Below, piece after piece: positions 33,516 to 45,289 of a DNA stretch of 64,000 nucleotides (position 1 is the stretch's first letter; the number at the start of each line of letters is the position of its first letter). Position numbers and translations under genes: made by a program. Origin of the DNA: Agarophyton chilense (Eukaryota; Rhodophyta; Florideophyceae; Gracilariales; Gracilariaceae); the NCBI GenBank assembly GCA_030374765.1, contig JARGXX010000028.1:248001-312000 (forward strand), in the 5' to 3' direction. The notes under the pieces are model-generated. The model saw only the letters and a program-made list of their open reading frames with translations, was not told the origin of the DNA and did no database searches.

Positions 33516-34220
33516 AAGAGCAAGCGCTTGCTCATCCAACTTGCATGTACAGGTGATTATAGTGCATACAAACTCAAAACCAGACTCAATTTACAGGTTC
33601 GATTCCGCCGTATCCGACTAATACTTAAGGCAAGGCCGAATATACAATATGAAGAGATTTTAGGGAATCTAAAAATGCATTTGAAACATGAAAAAAGCGT
33701 TTATAATGGGCAGAACTCTATACCAACAAGGGCGACAAACACTAGGCTATACGTGTTTTTTTAATGAACGAAAGTCTACCCCGGAGGGACAGGGAGGGTT
33801 GGCTTATTATTGGCACCATTTATCGAGAAAACCTCGTCGTTTCTCTATTCACCAAAATGGTGGTGGATCTGTCATGGTTTTTGGAGTTATAATTTATTAT
33901 GGGGTGTTTAAACTAATGTTATTTGGCGGAAAACGTGATTTTGTACCGTATTGCAACACTTTGGAACAGAGCTTGTTGCCATTTGTAGCCGAAACTTTCT
34001 GAGAATCGTCTACGTATATTTTTCAAAAAGACAACGCATCAATTTGTACTGCAGACAACACGCGGTAATGGCTCCTAAAGAAGTGTTTGCTGTGCTATCG
34101 TGGCCAGCAAAATCTCGGATTCAAATACAATAGAGAACGTTTCAATGGAGATGGCTCGTAAAGAGTACGCGAGATACGAACAGTTTTAATCAGTGGAAAA
34201 GCTGAAAACTACTATGATAG

Positions 34221-34869
34221 AAGTATTGGGGAACGTTAGAACTGACTGACATTGTAAGATACATAACAGCATCAGCAGAAGTCTCTCTTCTGTCATAGTT
34301 ACAAAAAAGTCGCGACGAGAAATCTAAATGGTCACAATGAGCTCATGAAAGCCTTATGTGCGTTCTATTTTTGCAGTCCAGGTTTTTGTGTCGCAGTGGT
34401 TTAATCTTGTAAGGAAGAGCGTCACATTTTTGATGAGTTATTGCTGTGGGGTTTTTGGGAACAGAAGAGCAGTTAAAGCAAAGATTTGTTATGTTCCAAG
34501 CATGTGAAAAGAGCTACATGCCTTAAAATTGACGTTTGTTGCGATTTGAATATCGGAAAGTGTACAAATATTATAGAGAAAATATGCTGGCGGATGAGGT
34601 ATCATGTCGAAGGCTTACCATGCAGAAAGTGTCGAGGAGTGTTTGAAATACAAAGGAGTAGATAGTCATATCTGCATATATGTCTCGTTAGCAGAGCTAG
34701 TTCTCATATTGATCCCTTTGCACCCGAAATTTTTCTCAAAGTGCTTCGTTTCAGATATGTTCTGGTATTCAAAACCAAAAAAAACGCTAAATAACTCGCT
34801 AAATAACTCTAACTCTAGAGAATAAACAAAAAAAGACGACTGTCTTTCCTCCCAGGCGGATATCATAGG
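34221..34869. other. Gap without a recognisable gene
   Basis: The sequence between the Tc1 relic and element H is AT-rich and has no frame I can assign. It includes a short direct repeat CTAAATAACT near 34788-34810. Confidence 0.4.
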
Positions 34870-34879
34870 GTATAGTTTC

Positions 34880-35930
34880 CAGGAATTTAGAATATCTTGT
34901 CAATAACATCCGTCCGGATTTCAAATCTTACAATTAGTCTTTTCTGTCTCTGATATAGAATTGTGGTGCCAAGCTTATTCAACTTCCATATGATGGTCTC
35001 TGGTTCGACAAAACGGAAATCCTTAAGTTCAGATACTATTTGCTGTAGAGAACTTGCGTAGAATGAGTAAAACGGGAACGCGCCGTTCCAATCCATGCAA
35101 GTGAGCTGTTGATTGAAGCAAGCCCCGACTCTTGTCACCTGCATCGGTCTCAATGGTGAAGTCACCATTTTGGATTGTGTTGATACCAAAGAAGCGTAAT
35201 TTTCCTGCTCTATAATAATGGCCCAAAGAACACTTGAACGCAGATAATATTGTGAAGTGTTGACTGAGGTTCTTTTTATTCGATCCAGACTCGGTTATCT
35301 TTTACTTTTATATATCTTTGGGGCACTTCCCAAATGTTCCAGATGCATATGATTTTGTTCTAAGATAGTTCTTTAGTTTTCTACAAATAGTTCTATAGAA
35401 GCTTGTAGATGCCTCTACACACATCTATTACATAAGGCAGTTTCTAATTTCATTCTAGAAATTTTTAAAAATTTCTACATACACATGCTTGACATCCCAA
35501 AATTCCAATCTATTGTCAAAGTTTTCCTTGGAGTCTTGAACACGACTTTCTTCGCCTGCAGCCTTCAGATCATCCACGATTTTTGCAACGATTAGTACAA
35601 ACCATACGTTTTCCTTTACAAAGAAGAGCTGAGGTACAAATACTGACTGCCAAACCCCGACGTCAGGAGTCACATTTTCGGACAGTTTTTTCCATTTGGC
35701 GGTTACGCTGGCTAACTCATATGCAGATTTGAGCAGCAGCCATAAATGTGTGGACTTCATATTATCTTCCTTGGAAGAGCGTACATAAACCTTTCTTCGT
35801 GCTTTTCCAGTCTGAAGGAAAGCTGCCTTCACATCAGCTCTGCTGATTGTCCACCCAAACAACGAAGCAATCAACTCGAGTATCCCAAGCCTCGTGGGTT
35901 GGCATGTCGTACAATCTTTGGTTTACGCAT
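34880..35930 (-). pseudogene. Element H reverse transcriptase fragment
   Basis: The minus strand shows IASLFGWTISRADVKAAFLQ, VYVRSSKED, an IVAKIVDDLKAAGEES segment matching the catalytic VDD block of this lineage, and, left of an AT-rich interruption (about 35230-35470), GKLRFFGINTIQNGDFTIET. The interruption has no coding sequence and may be a small solo LTR, but its ends are not resolved. Confidence 0.65.
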
Positions 35931-35943
35931 TCTTCATGTCATT

Positions 35944-36145
35944 TGTAATAGAACTATTTCATAGCAACCTTTCATATTTGTATTGAACAAATACCTACGA
36001 GAGAATGTCCGAACCAAGTTCAAACATTCAAATACTACCTCTACGAGTATTTAAGAGTAGAACCGATAGAAGGTTCCACGAAAGAAGAGAGCTAGCCTCA
36101 AAGTATTAAAAGTGAATTAACGTTTAGTAAGAGCCTACTCTTACA
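35944..36145 (+). repeat. Element I 5' LTR
   Basis: This 202-bp LTR matches 45290-45491. A TATTTAAG box lies near 36047, in the place of the TATATAAG box of the 3' copy. Confidence 0.92.
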
Positions 36146-36195
36146 TTTGGTAGCATCTAAGGCACGTTCAAAGGAAAGAACTTGGTTGCAGCACC

Positions 36196-36546
36196 ATGGT
36201 TCGTACAAACAGATATCAGGGTGCGCCGCAAGAAGAAGATAGTGGGAGTGAGGCATCACAGCTACAGCAATTGACTGACGAACTTCAAGCATTAATAAAT
36301 ACTGTTGAAACACAATCAACGACGATTGAGACTCTTCAGACGCAGTTGCAGCAGGGCAGCCAAAGACAGTCCGCAGGAACACCTAATGCATTCAAGGCTC
36401 CACCTATGTCAACTTTTTCGGGAAAAGCGGCAGACAGGACGACAGAGAAGGTGCGGAGTTTCTTTTACTTCATAGAGAAGTACGGAAAACAACTTCTCAG
36501 ATGTCAAAATGCTTGATTTCTCGGGGGTATCACTTCCAGGACAGGG
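36196..36546 (+). pseudogene. Element I gag, N-terminal part
   Basis: The ATG at 36196 opens MVRTNRYQGAPQEEDSGSEA, followed by a coiled-coil-like Gln/Leu-rich stretch (LQQLTDELQALINTVETQST) and FKAPPMSTFSGKAAD, the usual gypsy gag entry into the capsid domain. The remainder lies right of element K. Confidence 0.75.
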
Positions 36547-36551
36547 CAGCT

Positions 36552-36784
36552 TGCGCGCAGCTCGCGGATGAGTCTGGCGAAAGAGTTTAAAGTCCAATTG
36601 CCTCAGTTCAGCAGCAGAGGTGCTCTGATGAGGCTTTTATGTAGTTTTATGCAGCCTAAACAGGCTGCGTCTAAAGTAGCGTGAGCCTAATTGAGCAATA
36701 CCTAAAAGTAGCAACTACCTAATTGGGTCTCCATTGTTTGGAGTCTGAATCCAGACTCTGGATGAGACCTATGTTCTCATCACA
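36552..36784 (-). repeat. Element K 3' LTR
   Basis: This 233-bp LTR is TGCGCGCAGC to CATCACA on +; on the minus strand it starts TGTGATGAG directly after the purine tract. Confidence 0.92.
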
Positions 36785-36794
36785 CTCCTCTCTT

Positions 36795-37034
36795 TCAGAG
36801 AGAAAGTTTCTTGCATGCCATGGTAGCAAGGGTCGGTAGGGTCTTCTTGCGTTGCAAGAAACGTTTTAGCATCACTGGAACGTCTTCGTAGATTCTTTCC
36901 AGTGGTTCGAAAGTTTCTTCATCTGTAAAAAGCCCTTTCCAACGCACCAGTACTTTGAGTCCTTCTGTGGTGTCGACAAGCTTCATTAATCGCGAAACGG
37001 ACATTCCTGTTTCCGAGGAGAGAGCATGGGGCAT
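36795..37034 (-). pseudogene. Element K chromodomain region
   Basis: The minus strand reads VSRLMKLVDTTEGLKVLVRW and KGLFTDEETFEPLERIYEDV, a chromodomain fold signature (VRWKG...ETFEPL). It closes the polyprotein shortly before the purine tract and LTR, as in chromoviruses. Confidence 0.78.
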
Positions 37035-37289
37035 TATGGCTTCTGAATCTAGAGACTTATCGTGGTAAAACTTGAATCGGGTGCCATGAATGTCTTCTTC
37101 GGCACCATTTCGTAGATCCTGTGTTTTGAAGACATAATTTGATAGAACCTTGATTATTCTTCGTGGGCCTTTCCGACGTAGGGCCAGTTTCTCACCTGTG
37201 TGAAGGTCTCTTCTGGCGACAAGGACAAAATCTCCTACGTCAAAATGAGGGAGCGTGCCTTTCGAAGAGCGCAGACGTGATTGTTTGCG

Positions 37290-38120
37290 GTTATCTTATA
37301 GTTTGGCGTGTACGAAACGGTGTAGCTGTGCCAAAGTAATCTTCAAAGATTGAATGTTGATGGTAAGCTCGCGTTGTACGTCTGATAGAGTTACTGGTTT
37401 GTGAGTGGAGGTGCGCAGGGTTTTTGAAATCTGGGGAATGGGTTCCATTCCAAGGAATGCGGTGACGGGCGCAACATTTCCTATGTGCGTTGATGGTGAG
37501 TTGTTGAGGGCGCTTTGTACTATCGGCAAAAGGTCCGGCCAATATTTGAAATCCATTTGCAGTTCGGAGACAATCGCGCGAAAAGTACGCAATACTTCTT
37601 TGCCAAGTCTTTCTACAGCACCATTACTCCATGTTGTGTAAGGTATAGTGAAGTGGTGAGGGACCTTGAGTGCCTTGGAGACCAAGCGAATAGTCTCGTT
37701 GCGAAAGTGGGTGGGACCATTGGAGAGAATTCCGTTCGGCACTGCAAAAGCAGCGCACCAGTCGATGATTGAGAGAGCAGCGTTTTCCGCGGCTGTGTTG
37801 GGAAAGGCAAATAACCATTTATAGTCTGAATGGTCATCCCGAAGCATTAGGACGTGCTTCTCTCCAGTGCGGCTTGGTCCGATTTCTAGATAATCAAACT
37901 GTAAGAGATCGTTCGGAGCGGGTCCATGTAGTGCGGGTCCGAAAGGCCGAGGTACCTTCTCGCCGCCCAGAGTGGAGATACAGTGTATGCAGGACTGCGA
38001 AAATGTGCGGACATCCTGGGACATTTTGTTCCATAAAAAATGCTTCTGTAGTACTTTCAAAGTAGCTCGTTGACCTCTATGGTCCGAAGGTCCAGTGTGC
38101 GCTATGATATTGAGGCGCAA
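37290..38120 (-). pseudogene. Element K integrase region
   Basis: A frame of about 274 residues shows HTGPSDHRGQRATLKVLQKH and CIHCIS (zinc-binding set), the core ending with TIPYTTWSNGAVERLGKEVL, and LPIVQSALNNSPS. The block VTAFLGMEPIPQ matches the GxxPF-type tail of gypsy integrase cores. Confidence 0.85.
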
Positions 38121-38439
38121 GTGGAGGTCGTTGGATTGATCGGGGAACCAGATGGTATTCTTGGCCGTCTTCTACACTCCGTCTTGAAGAACCACGTGGT
38201 TTGGTCGCGTTGAGCAGTGTTCGCCTTGCTGTGTTGCTATTTCTGTGATTTCAGGTCATTCAAAGCTGGAGGCGGAACTGGAAGGGAGGGCTGGAACTTG
38301 AACAATGCGCCGTACAGTGGGTGGCCCTGACCATCTAGTCAGTAGATCCGCCCACACGTTGTCTGGTCCTTTGATGTGGAAGCAATTGTAGGAGTAGAAG
38401 CTCAATGGAAAAGCCCAGCGCAATACTTTCCTGGTAGAA

Positions 38440-39690
38440 GATTAACTGAGATCTGGGATAATTGAGAGCGGATCGAAAATGAACACGAGGTTGTTATGGT
38501 CGGTGAATAGGTCGAAACCGGCGGGGGTAGCCACCAGCCAATGCATTCGCTGCAGTGTGGCCAGAATTGCGTATCCTTCCTTCTCGAGCACGGACAAGCT
38601 GAGCTGTGTATTGTTGAATCGCCCAGAGCAGAAAGCTAGTGGGCTGTGGCGCTGGTCCATGTGTGGTTTCTTGAGTTCCTCCGGTGGAATTTGTGTGATG
38701 ATACCAGACCATACTGTATCCGAGGCGTCTGTGTACACGGAATGGCGTTGGTTTTCGTCACGATGAGAAAGGGTGATTAGATGTGCTAGGACATCTTTGC
38801 ATTTCTTGAATGCTTGTGCGTGTTCCTCGTTCCATCCTACAGTTGTTAGGCTGGTTCTGGCAGCGGCGGACTTTGTTCGTTTTCTTGAAGCCTTTTATAC
38901 CGTCTCCATGAGATCGTGAAGAGGGGTGACAAGGTTGGCAAAGTCTGGGACTCCCGTCTTCAGCCATTGCATGGCGCAGAGATATTGCTGCAGATATGCT
39001 CCGTCGGTGGGTGGTTCCATGTCTAGAAGACCATCGAGCTGGCGGGGTCGTATCGAACTCCTGCGGCTGAGATGATTCTGTCACACCGCCTGATTTGCTT
39101 GGAGAACAGGATGCACTTCCGTGGGTGAAGGTAGATGAATCGCTTGGCACAGAACGAAAAAAGCTCTCGTATGCCCAACAGTAGACCCTCGACGGTAGGA
39201 CTGTGAAGAAGTATGTCGTCCAACCAGTACAGTATCCACTTCAAAAGGTCCTTGGGCAAGAGGCCTGCCAGCGCAGATTGCAGGTGAGTCGTCGCATTTG
39301 TTGTTCCGTGGAGAACTCTTGTTGGTGAGAATACGCCATCGGGGGTGATAAAGGACTGTAGTTCTCGAGAGTCCTTGTCGAGTGGGAGCTGCCAATAACC
39401 ATGGGAGAGGTCAAAGGTAGCAAAGTATTGAGAGCCAGCCAGTTTTGACAGCTCTTGCTCGACGTTCGGCATGGGGTACTGATGACAAATGGTCTTTTTG
39501 TTGACAGGACGAAGGTCAACGGTGAATCGGAATCGAGCGGGTCCGGGTTTCGGTACAATTAGCGGTGAGCAAGCCCAGGGGGAGGTGGGATTCGGGTAGG
39601 CCATGCCAGATTCCACAAGGTCTGAGACAAACTTGTCTAGAAACTCGCGCTGTTCCCGAGAGTAGTTGCGCAAACGAACGGGGACTGGTT
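38440..39690 (-). pseudogene. Element K reverse transcriptase and RNase H region
   Basis: The minus strand shows AYPNPTSPWACSPLIVPKPG, FRFTVDLRPVNKKT, FATFDLSHGYWQLPLDKDSR and the catalytic LYWLDDILLHSPT near 39230-39190. RNase H near 38738-38450 shows MYTDASDTVWSGIITQIP and LSVLEKEGYAILATLQRM. Trp in the first position of the catalytic box (WLDD) is a lineage feature that differs from the usual YxDD. Confidence 0.85.
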
Positions 39691-39707
39691 TCGCTTCTGG
39701 CCTGAGT

Positions 39708-41590
39708 TCAATTTTCAGAGGTGTGATGTCGGCCGCTGGTCCCGAAGATAGCGACGTGCGGAAAAAATTGAGATGGGAGTCTACAATCTCTCAGTTTTTG
39801 GGCGTGATTGTCTTGCATGGCATTCTTCAATGCGTTTTCTATCATTTTGTCGGTTCCCTTGCGTATGGCGTCATGTTGGTCCGTGTCGATTGGGTCGAGG
39901 AGTGAAGGGTCGGGAAAGGGGTCTTCTGCGTTCCTTGCATCGTTGTAGTTGACGCGAAGACGGTCTGGTGGAGGCGGAGATTGAGTAGGAAGCGTGGTAG
40001 CTTCGCTGGTTCGGTTGACACATGCCGTCATGAGTCCACTGACGTGCCCTCCCGCTTTGGCCATGGTGGGATTTCCAACTAAGGAACAGTCTGCGCCTTG
40101 CAGACCAAAACGATTCTTGTCGAGAAGCGTTTGAGTGTCCACCTTGAGGTGTAGAAGGACTGGGCGACCAATGAGCAGCTCGTCACAGGCGAGCTCGTCG
40201 TCGGCGACAGGGTAGGTAATGTTTCCAAGAGCGAGGTTTCCAGAGGATAGTTGCAAGATCGTGCGTGGGGCAATCCAAGTCCTGGAAAACAAGAATTTCT
40301 GTGGGTCGGTACCCTTCTTTAGGGCGACAGCAAGCTTAACTGGCTTGATTGAAGAATTTTTCCCTTTGCCTTTGAGTGCAGCACGTTCTGCTAGGAGGGG
40401 AGAAACGATGCTGTCGTTGCTACCATCATCACATCTTCCTGTAGCCTCCATGGAAGCCTGGCCGTCAGAGACGGTGCTGATGCATGCTGGAAAGCGCTCG
40501 AATGTCGCGGGCTGGAGTCGCGCTACGGTTGCGCCAGTTCCAGAGGAAGCAGAGCCGTTCTGCTTTTTCTGGGATCTAGTAGATTTCGAAGGCCCACCTG
40601 TAGATTTGAGAGCGGGAAGGGCTGCTTTAAGATCCTTCTTCTCGTCTGCGTTCGTTCGTGGACAGTCGTCAATCCAGTGGTACTGGTCTTCTGCTTTGCA
40701 CGGTGGGTGTGGGCAGGGGAAGGGTGGGCGCCTGGAACGCGGTTTCGCTGTGTGTTGCTGGTCTGGAAGGCTTCGTGCACTGGTTCTGCGTGAGTCTGTG
40801 CGTTGCGAATACTTGTTCTGTTGGGTTAATTCCTTTCTGCGCCTGGAGTTTCGTTGTCTCGAAACTGGACCGTTGTCAACAATTTGAAATGCTTCGGCTA
40901 CAAACGTTGCATGCGCCATGAAACCCTTGAAGTCCTTCTTTTAGTGCGTATATGTCAATTCCAGGTCTATCTCGAGACGAGTCTTCAGTTGTTTGGGCTT
41001 GATGGCCGACACAATGTGGGCTACAGCCGTCTAGGGGTTGTCCTTAGTTATCCAGCTGAGGCCATGTTTGCGCAGGATTGAAACGTAAGAGATGAACAGT
41101 TGTTTCATTCTTGAACGAGAAGAGGGGTCCGTCATGTCCATCTGAAGATCCTTCTCCATAATGGAGTCTAACGCAGCAAGCGTCATCCCATCCTTGTCTT
41201 GTTCGGCTTCTAACTCCAAGTACTTCCTTAAAAGATCCTCTGTCAGATTGGCAAGACTGTCTACACCTGAGATGTGTCGCAGTTCTACGGTTGATTCGAG
41301 CCATTCAGGGTCAATACAGTAGCTGAGGTTGACGGGTCGCACTGGTTCGGTGGGCGTCGAGTCGATGACTGCGAGTTGTAGGGCTCGAGCTGTGACTTCC
41401 TTGCTATACTGGTCGTACTTTCGAAGGAAAAACCTGATGGAAGAAGAGTTTGGACGGGTTAGCCGTAGGTGGCTGATTTAGAAAGCAACGGACGATGGCT
41501 GTGCGAGAGCGTGGCTCTCATCGTTTGATGCGTGGTGTGACGCCGGTGTTGGCGATGAAATGTTTTCGATTGAACGGGTTGGAGAGCTTC
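39708..41590 (-). pseudogene. Element K gag and protease region
   Basis: Near 41342-41035 a helical gag segment (VELRHISGVDSLANLTEDLL) is visible. A later segment (40919-39708) has an Arg/Ser-rich stretch, a zinc-knuckle-like CPHPPCKAEDQYHWIDDC near 40720-40665 with spacing longer than the usual CCHC, and a protease-like domain ending with LLIGRPVLLHLKVDTQTLLD near 40180-40120. The order agrees with gag to protease on the minus strand. Confidence 0.7.
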
Positions 41591-41617
41591 AACCGCAAAG
41601 GCTAAAGCAGTGATCAC

Positions 41618-41850
41618 TGTGCGCAGCTTGCGGATGAGTCTGGCGAAAGAGTTGAAAGTCCAATTGCCTCAATTCAGCAGCAGAGGTGCTCTGATGAGGC
41701 TTTTGTGTAGTGTTATGCAGCCTAAACAGGCTGCATCTAAAGTAGCGTGAGCTTAATTGAGCAATACCTAATAGTAGCAACTACCTAATCGGGTCCACAG
41801 TGTTTGGAGTCTGAATCCAGACTCTGGATAAGACCTAAGTTCTCATCACA
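41618..41850 (-). repeat. Element K 5' LTR
   Basis: This 233-bp LTR matches 36552-36784 and is flanked on the right by CAGCT. The primer site should lie just left of 41618 (minus strand GTGATCACTGCTTTAGCC), but no tRNA was recognised. Confidence 0.92.
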
Positions 41851-41859
41851 CAGCTTCAT

Positions 41860-42510
41860 GGATAATGCGTCTAGAAAGAGAAGACAATAAGCCTAAGAGT
41901 CTTGAAGAACTGCAGAAAGCCATGATCGAGGAATTTGTTCCTGCAAACGAGAAAGCTACGGCCCGGGTGAAACTTATGGACTTCCGCCTGAAGGAAACTG
42001 GGTCAATGGATGATCATATCGCACGTTTTGAAGATCTCATTACCTTGTGTGGCACACAGAGAAATGAGGCATACATCTATTTCTTTAACAGCCTTCCAAA
42101 AATATACAATGGAAAGTTTACTGAAAAGTTTCCTGCCTCTCACCCAGTTGATAGCACTGGAAGAAGTTCTATGCAGCCTGCATACGACTATGGTAGAACG
42201 CTTGAATTTTCTTTTAAGCTAGCCGGCGATAGCCAGACGAGTACTCAGAAGGAACGAGGTTTTAAAATGTACAAAAGCAAGTTCGACAAGAGCTCTCAGA
42301 GCACCGGACAGTCCAAAGAGAGCAGAAGCGTTACCAAGGATGACAACGCTGTCAGCTGGGGACCAATGAAGCGAGGGGAGGTTGTTTTATACAGGAAGAA
42401 TGATAGGTGCTTTAAGTGCGGAATGAAGGGATGGAGTGATCCAGGCCACTCGTGCAGAAAAGAAAGGGCTGAGGACAAGAGCTACGATCACTCAAAAAAC
42501 TAGTGATGCC
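41860..42510 (+). pseudogene. Element I gag, C-terminal part
   Basis: The plus strand right of K resumes gag: SLEELQKAMIEEFVPANEKA, VKLMDFRLKETGSMDDHIAR and a zinc knuckle CFKCGMKGWSDPGHSC near 42409-42456. These are typical retrotransposon gag motifs. Confidence 0.82.
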
Positions 42511-42519
42511 GCACTCAGG

Positions 42520-43020
42520 TGAGGCTTCCGAAGGCAATTTGTTGGATGAGTTGCCTTACCTTTCTGCATTAAGGTATTCAGAACAAGACAACTGGATGCA
42601 TGATGGAATTATGGCAGGGCATCCAATGAAGACAGTGGTTGATTCCTACGCATCGCACAACTTTATGCCAGTACAGTACGCGAGGAGATTGAACTTGTTG
42701 CTGAATGAAATCACAGGTGTGGAATTCGAACTTGGAGACCCATCGATGACGAGAGTACTTGGTGAAGCCCAGGCGATGTTGAACATCAAGGGGTTTTTGA
42801 GCAAGGAATAAATCTTGGTCATCAACATGAAGGAAGACAGTGGGGTTCCGATTCTCATATTGGGAAGACCATGGCTACGAGACCACAACCCTCACATTGA
42901 TTGGCAGACCAATGTACTCAAAGTCAAACGCAGTAATGGTACTGTGGTAACGAAGCTCCAAGAAGCAAGAAGGATGCGGTATCAAAGGAAATTTGTTTCA
43001 AACAGATATCGCTAAGAAAG
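42520..43020 (+). pseudogene. Element I protease region
   Basis: The segment contains VVDSYASHNFMPVQYARRLN near 42637-42696, in the place of the D-[ST]-G-[AS] box, and the C-terminal block VPILILGRPWLRDHNPHIDW near 42845-42904, which is diagnostic of gypsy retropepsins. The gene belongs to a broken element. Confidence 0.75.
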
Positions 43021-43089
43021 ATGTGTAGAGAAGTTAAGAAGGGAGAATGTTAAGAAGGGAGAATGCGAACTATTCGCAGTCCGAGTATC

Positions 43090-44490
43090 TAGGAAGAAAG
43101 AGTCCGTAATGTCTGCAGCAAAGTGCACGCCTGAATTTCGAGAGGTGTTATCAGAGTTCGAAGATGTTTTGAAGGAAGAGTTACCGGATGAGTTACCCCC
43201 GCCACGCGGGATGGAATTCGAAATCAAACTCATACCAGGCACCCAACCTCCTGTTCGGCCAGTAATCAGACTTTCACCTCGTGAGTTGCAGGAACTCAAG
43301 CGCCAATTGCAGAATTACTTGAAAAAGGGCTTCTCAGACATTTGTCTTCACCGTATGGAGCTCCAGTCTTCTTCATTAAGAAGAAAAATGGAGATCTTCG
43401 AATGATTTGTGACTACAGAGCATTGAATAAGATTACGATTCCAGATGCAAGTCCTACTCCGTTGATCAATGAGACTATTGATCAAGTAGCAGGAGCCCAA
43501 CTCTTCTCACAGATTGACCTAATTTGGGGTTACCACCAAATGAGGCTCAAAGAAGAAGACTGTCACAAAACCGCAATACGCACTCGATATGGATCGTTCG
43601 AGTGGAGAGTCTTGTGTTTTGGATAGACTAACGCACCGGCAGCGTTTTCGCGTCTATTAGCACATTTGCTTCGTGAGCTTCATGGAGAATGCATGGTTCT
43701 TTACTTAGATGATATCCTCATCTACAGTAGCAACGAAGAAGAACACAGACAGCATTTACGAAAACTCTTCGAGATCTTAAGAGAACATAAGCTGTACATC
43801 AGACCGAGCAAGAGCAGCTTTGGGGTTACAGAGGTGGACTACCTTGGCTTTAAGATAGATGCAGAAGGCGTTCATACGCAGCAAAGGCTGGTAGAATGTG
43901 TAGAAAAGTGGCCATCGCCAACATCACTGAAGGAGTTGCAAAGGTTTTTAGGACTGGAAAACTTCTATCGAAGGTTCATAAGAGGTTTTGCACAAGTAGC
44001 ACGTCCAATAACTGATCTTCTTCGTTCCAAGAACTTCCAATGGGAAGAAGAACAGAAGATCGCATTTGAAGAGTTGAAACGCCGGCTGGCAACTGCACCA
44101 GTTCTACGGCATCCATCATCGGATGTAATGTTTGTATTGACCACTGACGCTTCCAAGTACGCGGTAGGCGCAACCTTGGAACAAGAGGGTCACCCCGTTT
44201 CGTTTCTGTCTCATCGGCTTTAGGAGACAGAAAAGATAGGACACTGGGGACCAAGAACTGTTGGAAGTCATGATTGCTTGCGCGAATGGGCAGTTTACTT
44301 GAAGGATCGACCATTTATAATTCGCACGGATCATGAGCCCATCAAGTATTTACAAACAATGTCAAAACTGTCAGGAAGGCAGATGAGGTGGCTTGATATG
44401 TTGCAGTGTTATATGTTCCAAGTAGAACATATCAACGGCTCGAAGAATGGAGCCGCTGATGCCTTAAGCAGATTATATGACTGCCACCCA
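43090..44490 (+). pseudogene. Element I reverse transcriptase and RNase H region
   Basis: RT shows LPPPRGMEFEIKLIPGTQPP near 43194-43253, MICDYRALNKITIPDASP near 43402-43455, AQLFSQIDLIWGYHQMRL near 43496-43549 and the catalytic LYLDDILIYSSNEEEHRQHL near 43699-43755. RNase H shows VLTTDASKYAVGATLEQEGH near 44134-44193 and IIRTDHEPIKYLQTM near 44320. These are textbook Ty3/gypsy motifs. Confidence 0.87.
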
Positions 44491-44599
44491 AAGTTGAGAG
44501 CACTTCGCCTCAACGACAAGGACTTGCATACGGTAATTAGGAAGAAATACGAGGATGATGGTTGGAAAAGGGACATTCTGTCAGTTCTACGTGATTGAA

Positions 44600-45289
44600 A
44601 GGATCCTCCGAACAAGAAGACGGCAATATATATCCCTAACTATACCAATCAGGAAGGACTGATCTACTGGAATGCCAGGGGCACGTCAGGACGTGTGGTA
44701 GTTCCACAAGGCGGAAACATTAGGGAGGCAGTTATAAAGGAGTTCCATCTACCTGGACATTTTGGGTGGGAAGAGACATATTGGCTTTGCTCACAACATT
44801 TTTACTGGAAGCGCATGTTCAGAGACATTCAGGAGTTTGTCAGACTTTTTGAAGAGTTCCAGTTCAACAAAAAATCAAGGACACTACAGAATGGAAAACT
44901 CCAGCCACATCAAGTTCCAGAAGCATGTTGGGATGTCATCTCAATGGATTTCCTTTCATAATTTCCGATGTCTCGCACAGGGAAAGGCTCAGCGCTGTTT
45001 GTAGCAGAGAAACTTTCGAAGACGGCAATATTTATACCTACGAAGAAGACTTTAAAGTCAATGGAGGTTGTACAATTGTTGTTTGATCACGTTTTTTCTA
45101 AATACGGAGTTCAAAAGACCATCATCTTGGATAGCGACAAACTCTTTAAGTCACAGTATTTGATACAGTTCGAAGGTAATGCACAAGAGGAGACAATCTG
45201 GATGAACAAGAACGAGTTGGCAAATTGTGCCGAACTCATCAAAGACTTTGAAATTTTGGCGCGGTCTTCAATTTCTAAGAGAGGGTGAA
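44600..45289 (+). pseudogene. Element I integrase region
   Basis: The segment IKEFHLPGHFGWEETYWLCS near 44735-44794 with YWKRMFRDIQEFVR is the zinc-binding domain. The core is short: WDVISMDFLS near 44930 and FVAEKLSKTAIFIPTKKT near 44998-45051. Little sequence separates it from the 3' LTR, so the integrase is represented only in part. Confidence 0.75.

Larger units (their letters stand above)
28680..34220 (+). mobile_element. Decayed Tc1/mariner transposon split by element E
   Basis: Two plus-strand pieces flank element E. Left (28680-28864) reads FKNGQIEDKQRRMISMRYVS, a helix-turn-helix N-terminus typical of Tc1 transposases. Right (33516-34220) reads LACTGDYSAYKLKTRLNLQV, WHHLSRKPRRFSIHQNGGGS, VMVFGVIIYYGVFKLMLFGG, LEQSLLPFVAETF, FQKDNASICT and a WPAKSRIQ remnant, in the order of a Tc1 DDE domain. 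Several stop codons and frameshifts break the right piece, for example the stop after AETF near 34002 and a frame change before NERKSTP near 33762. The terminal inverted repeats were not located. It is not closely similar to the Tc1 copy at 53.5 kb. Confidence 0.72.
36552..41850 (-). mobile_element. Element K: chromodomain Ty3/gypsy LTR retrotransposon (minus strand), inserted in I
   Basis: Two 233-bp LTRs (36552-36784 and 41618-41850) differ at about 6% of positions by eye. CAGCT stands on both sides (36547-36551 and 41851-41855), a perfect target duplication in the gag region of element I. Minus-strand order is LTR, gag, protease, RT, RNase H, INT, chromodomain, purine tract (AAAGAGAGGAG), LTR. 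At 5.3 kb it is compact. It is broken, with roughly five breaks. Confidence 0.93.

Noticed and set aside
35230-35470. AT-rich block in element H as a solo LTR
   Set aside because: It clearly interrupts coding sequence, but matching terminal bases and a target duplication could not be fixed.
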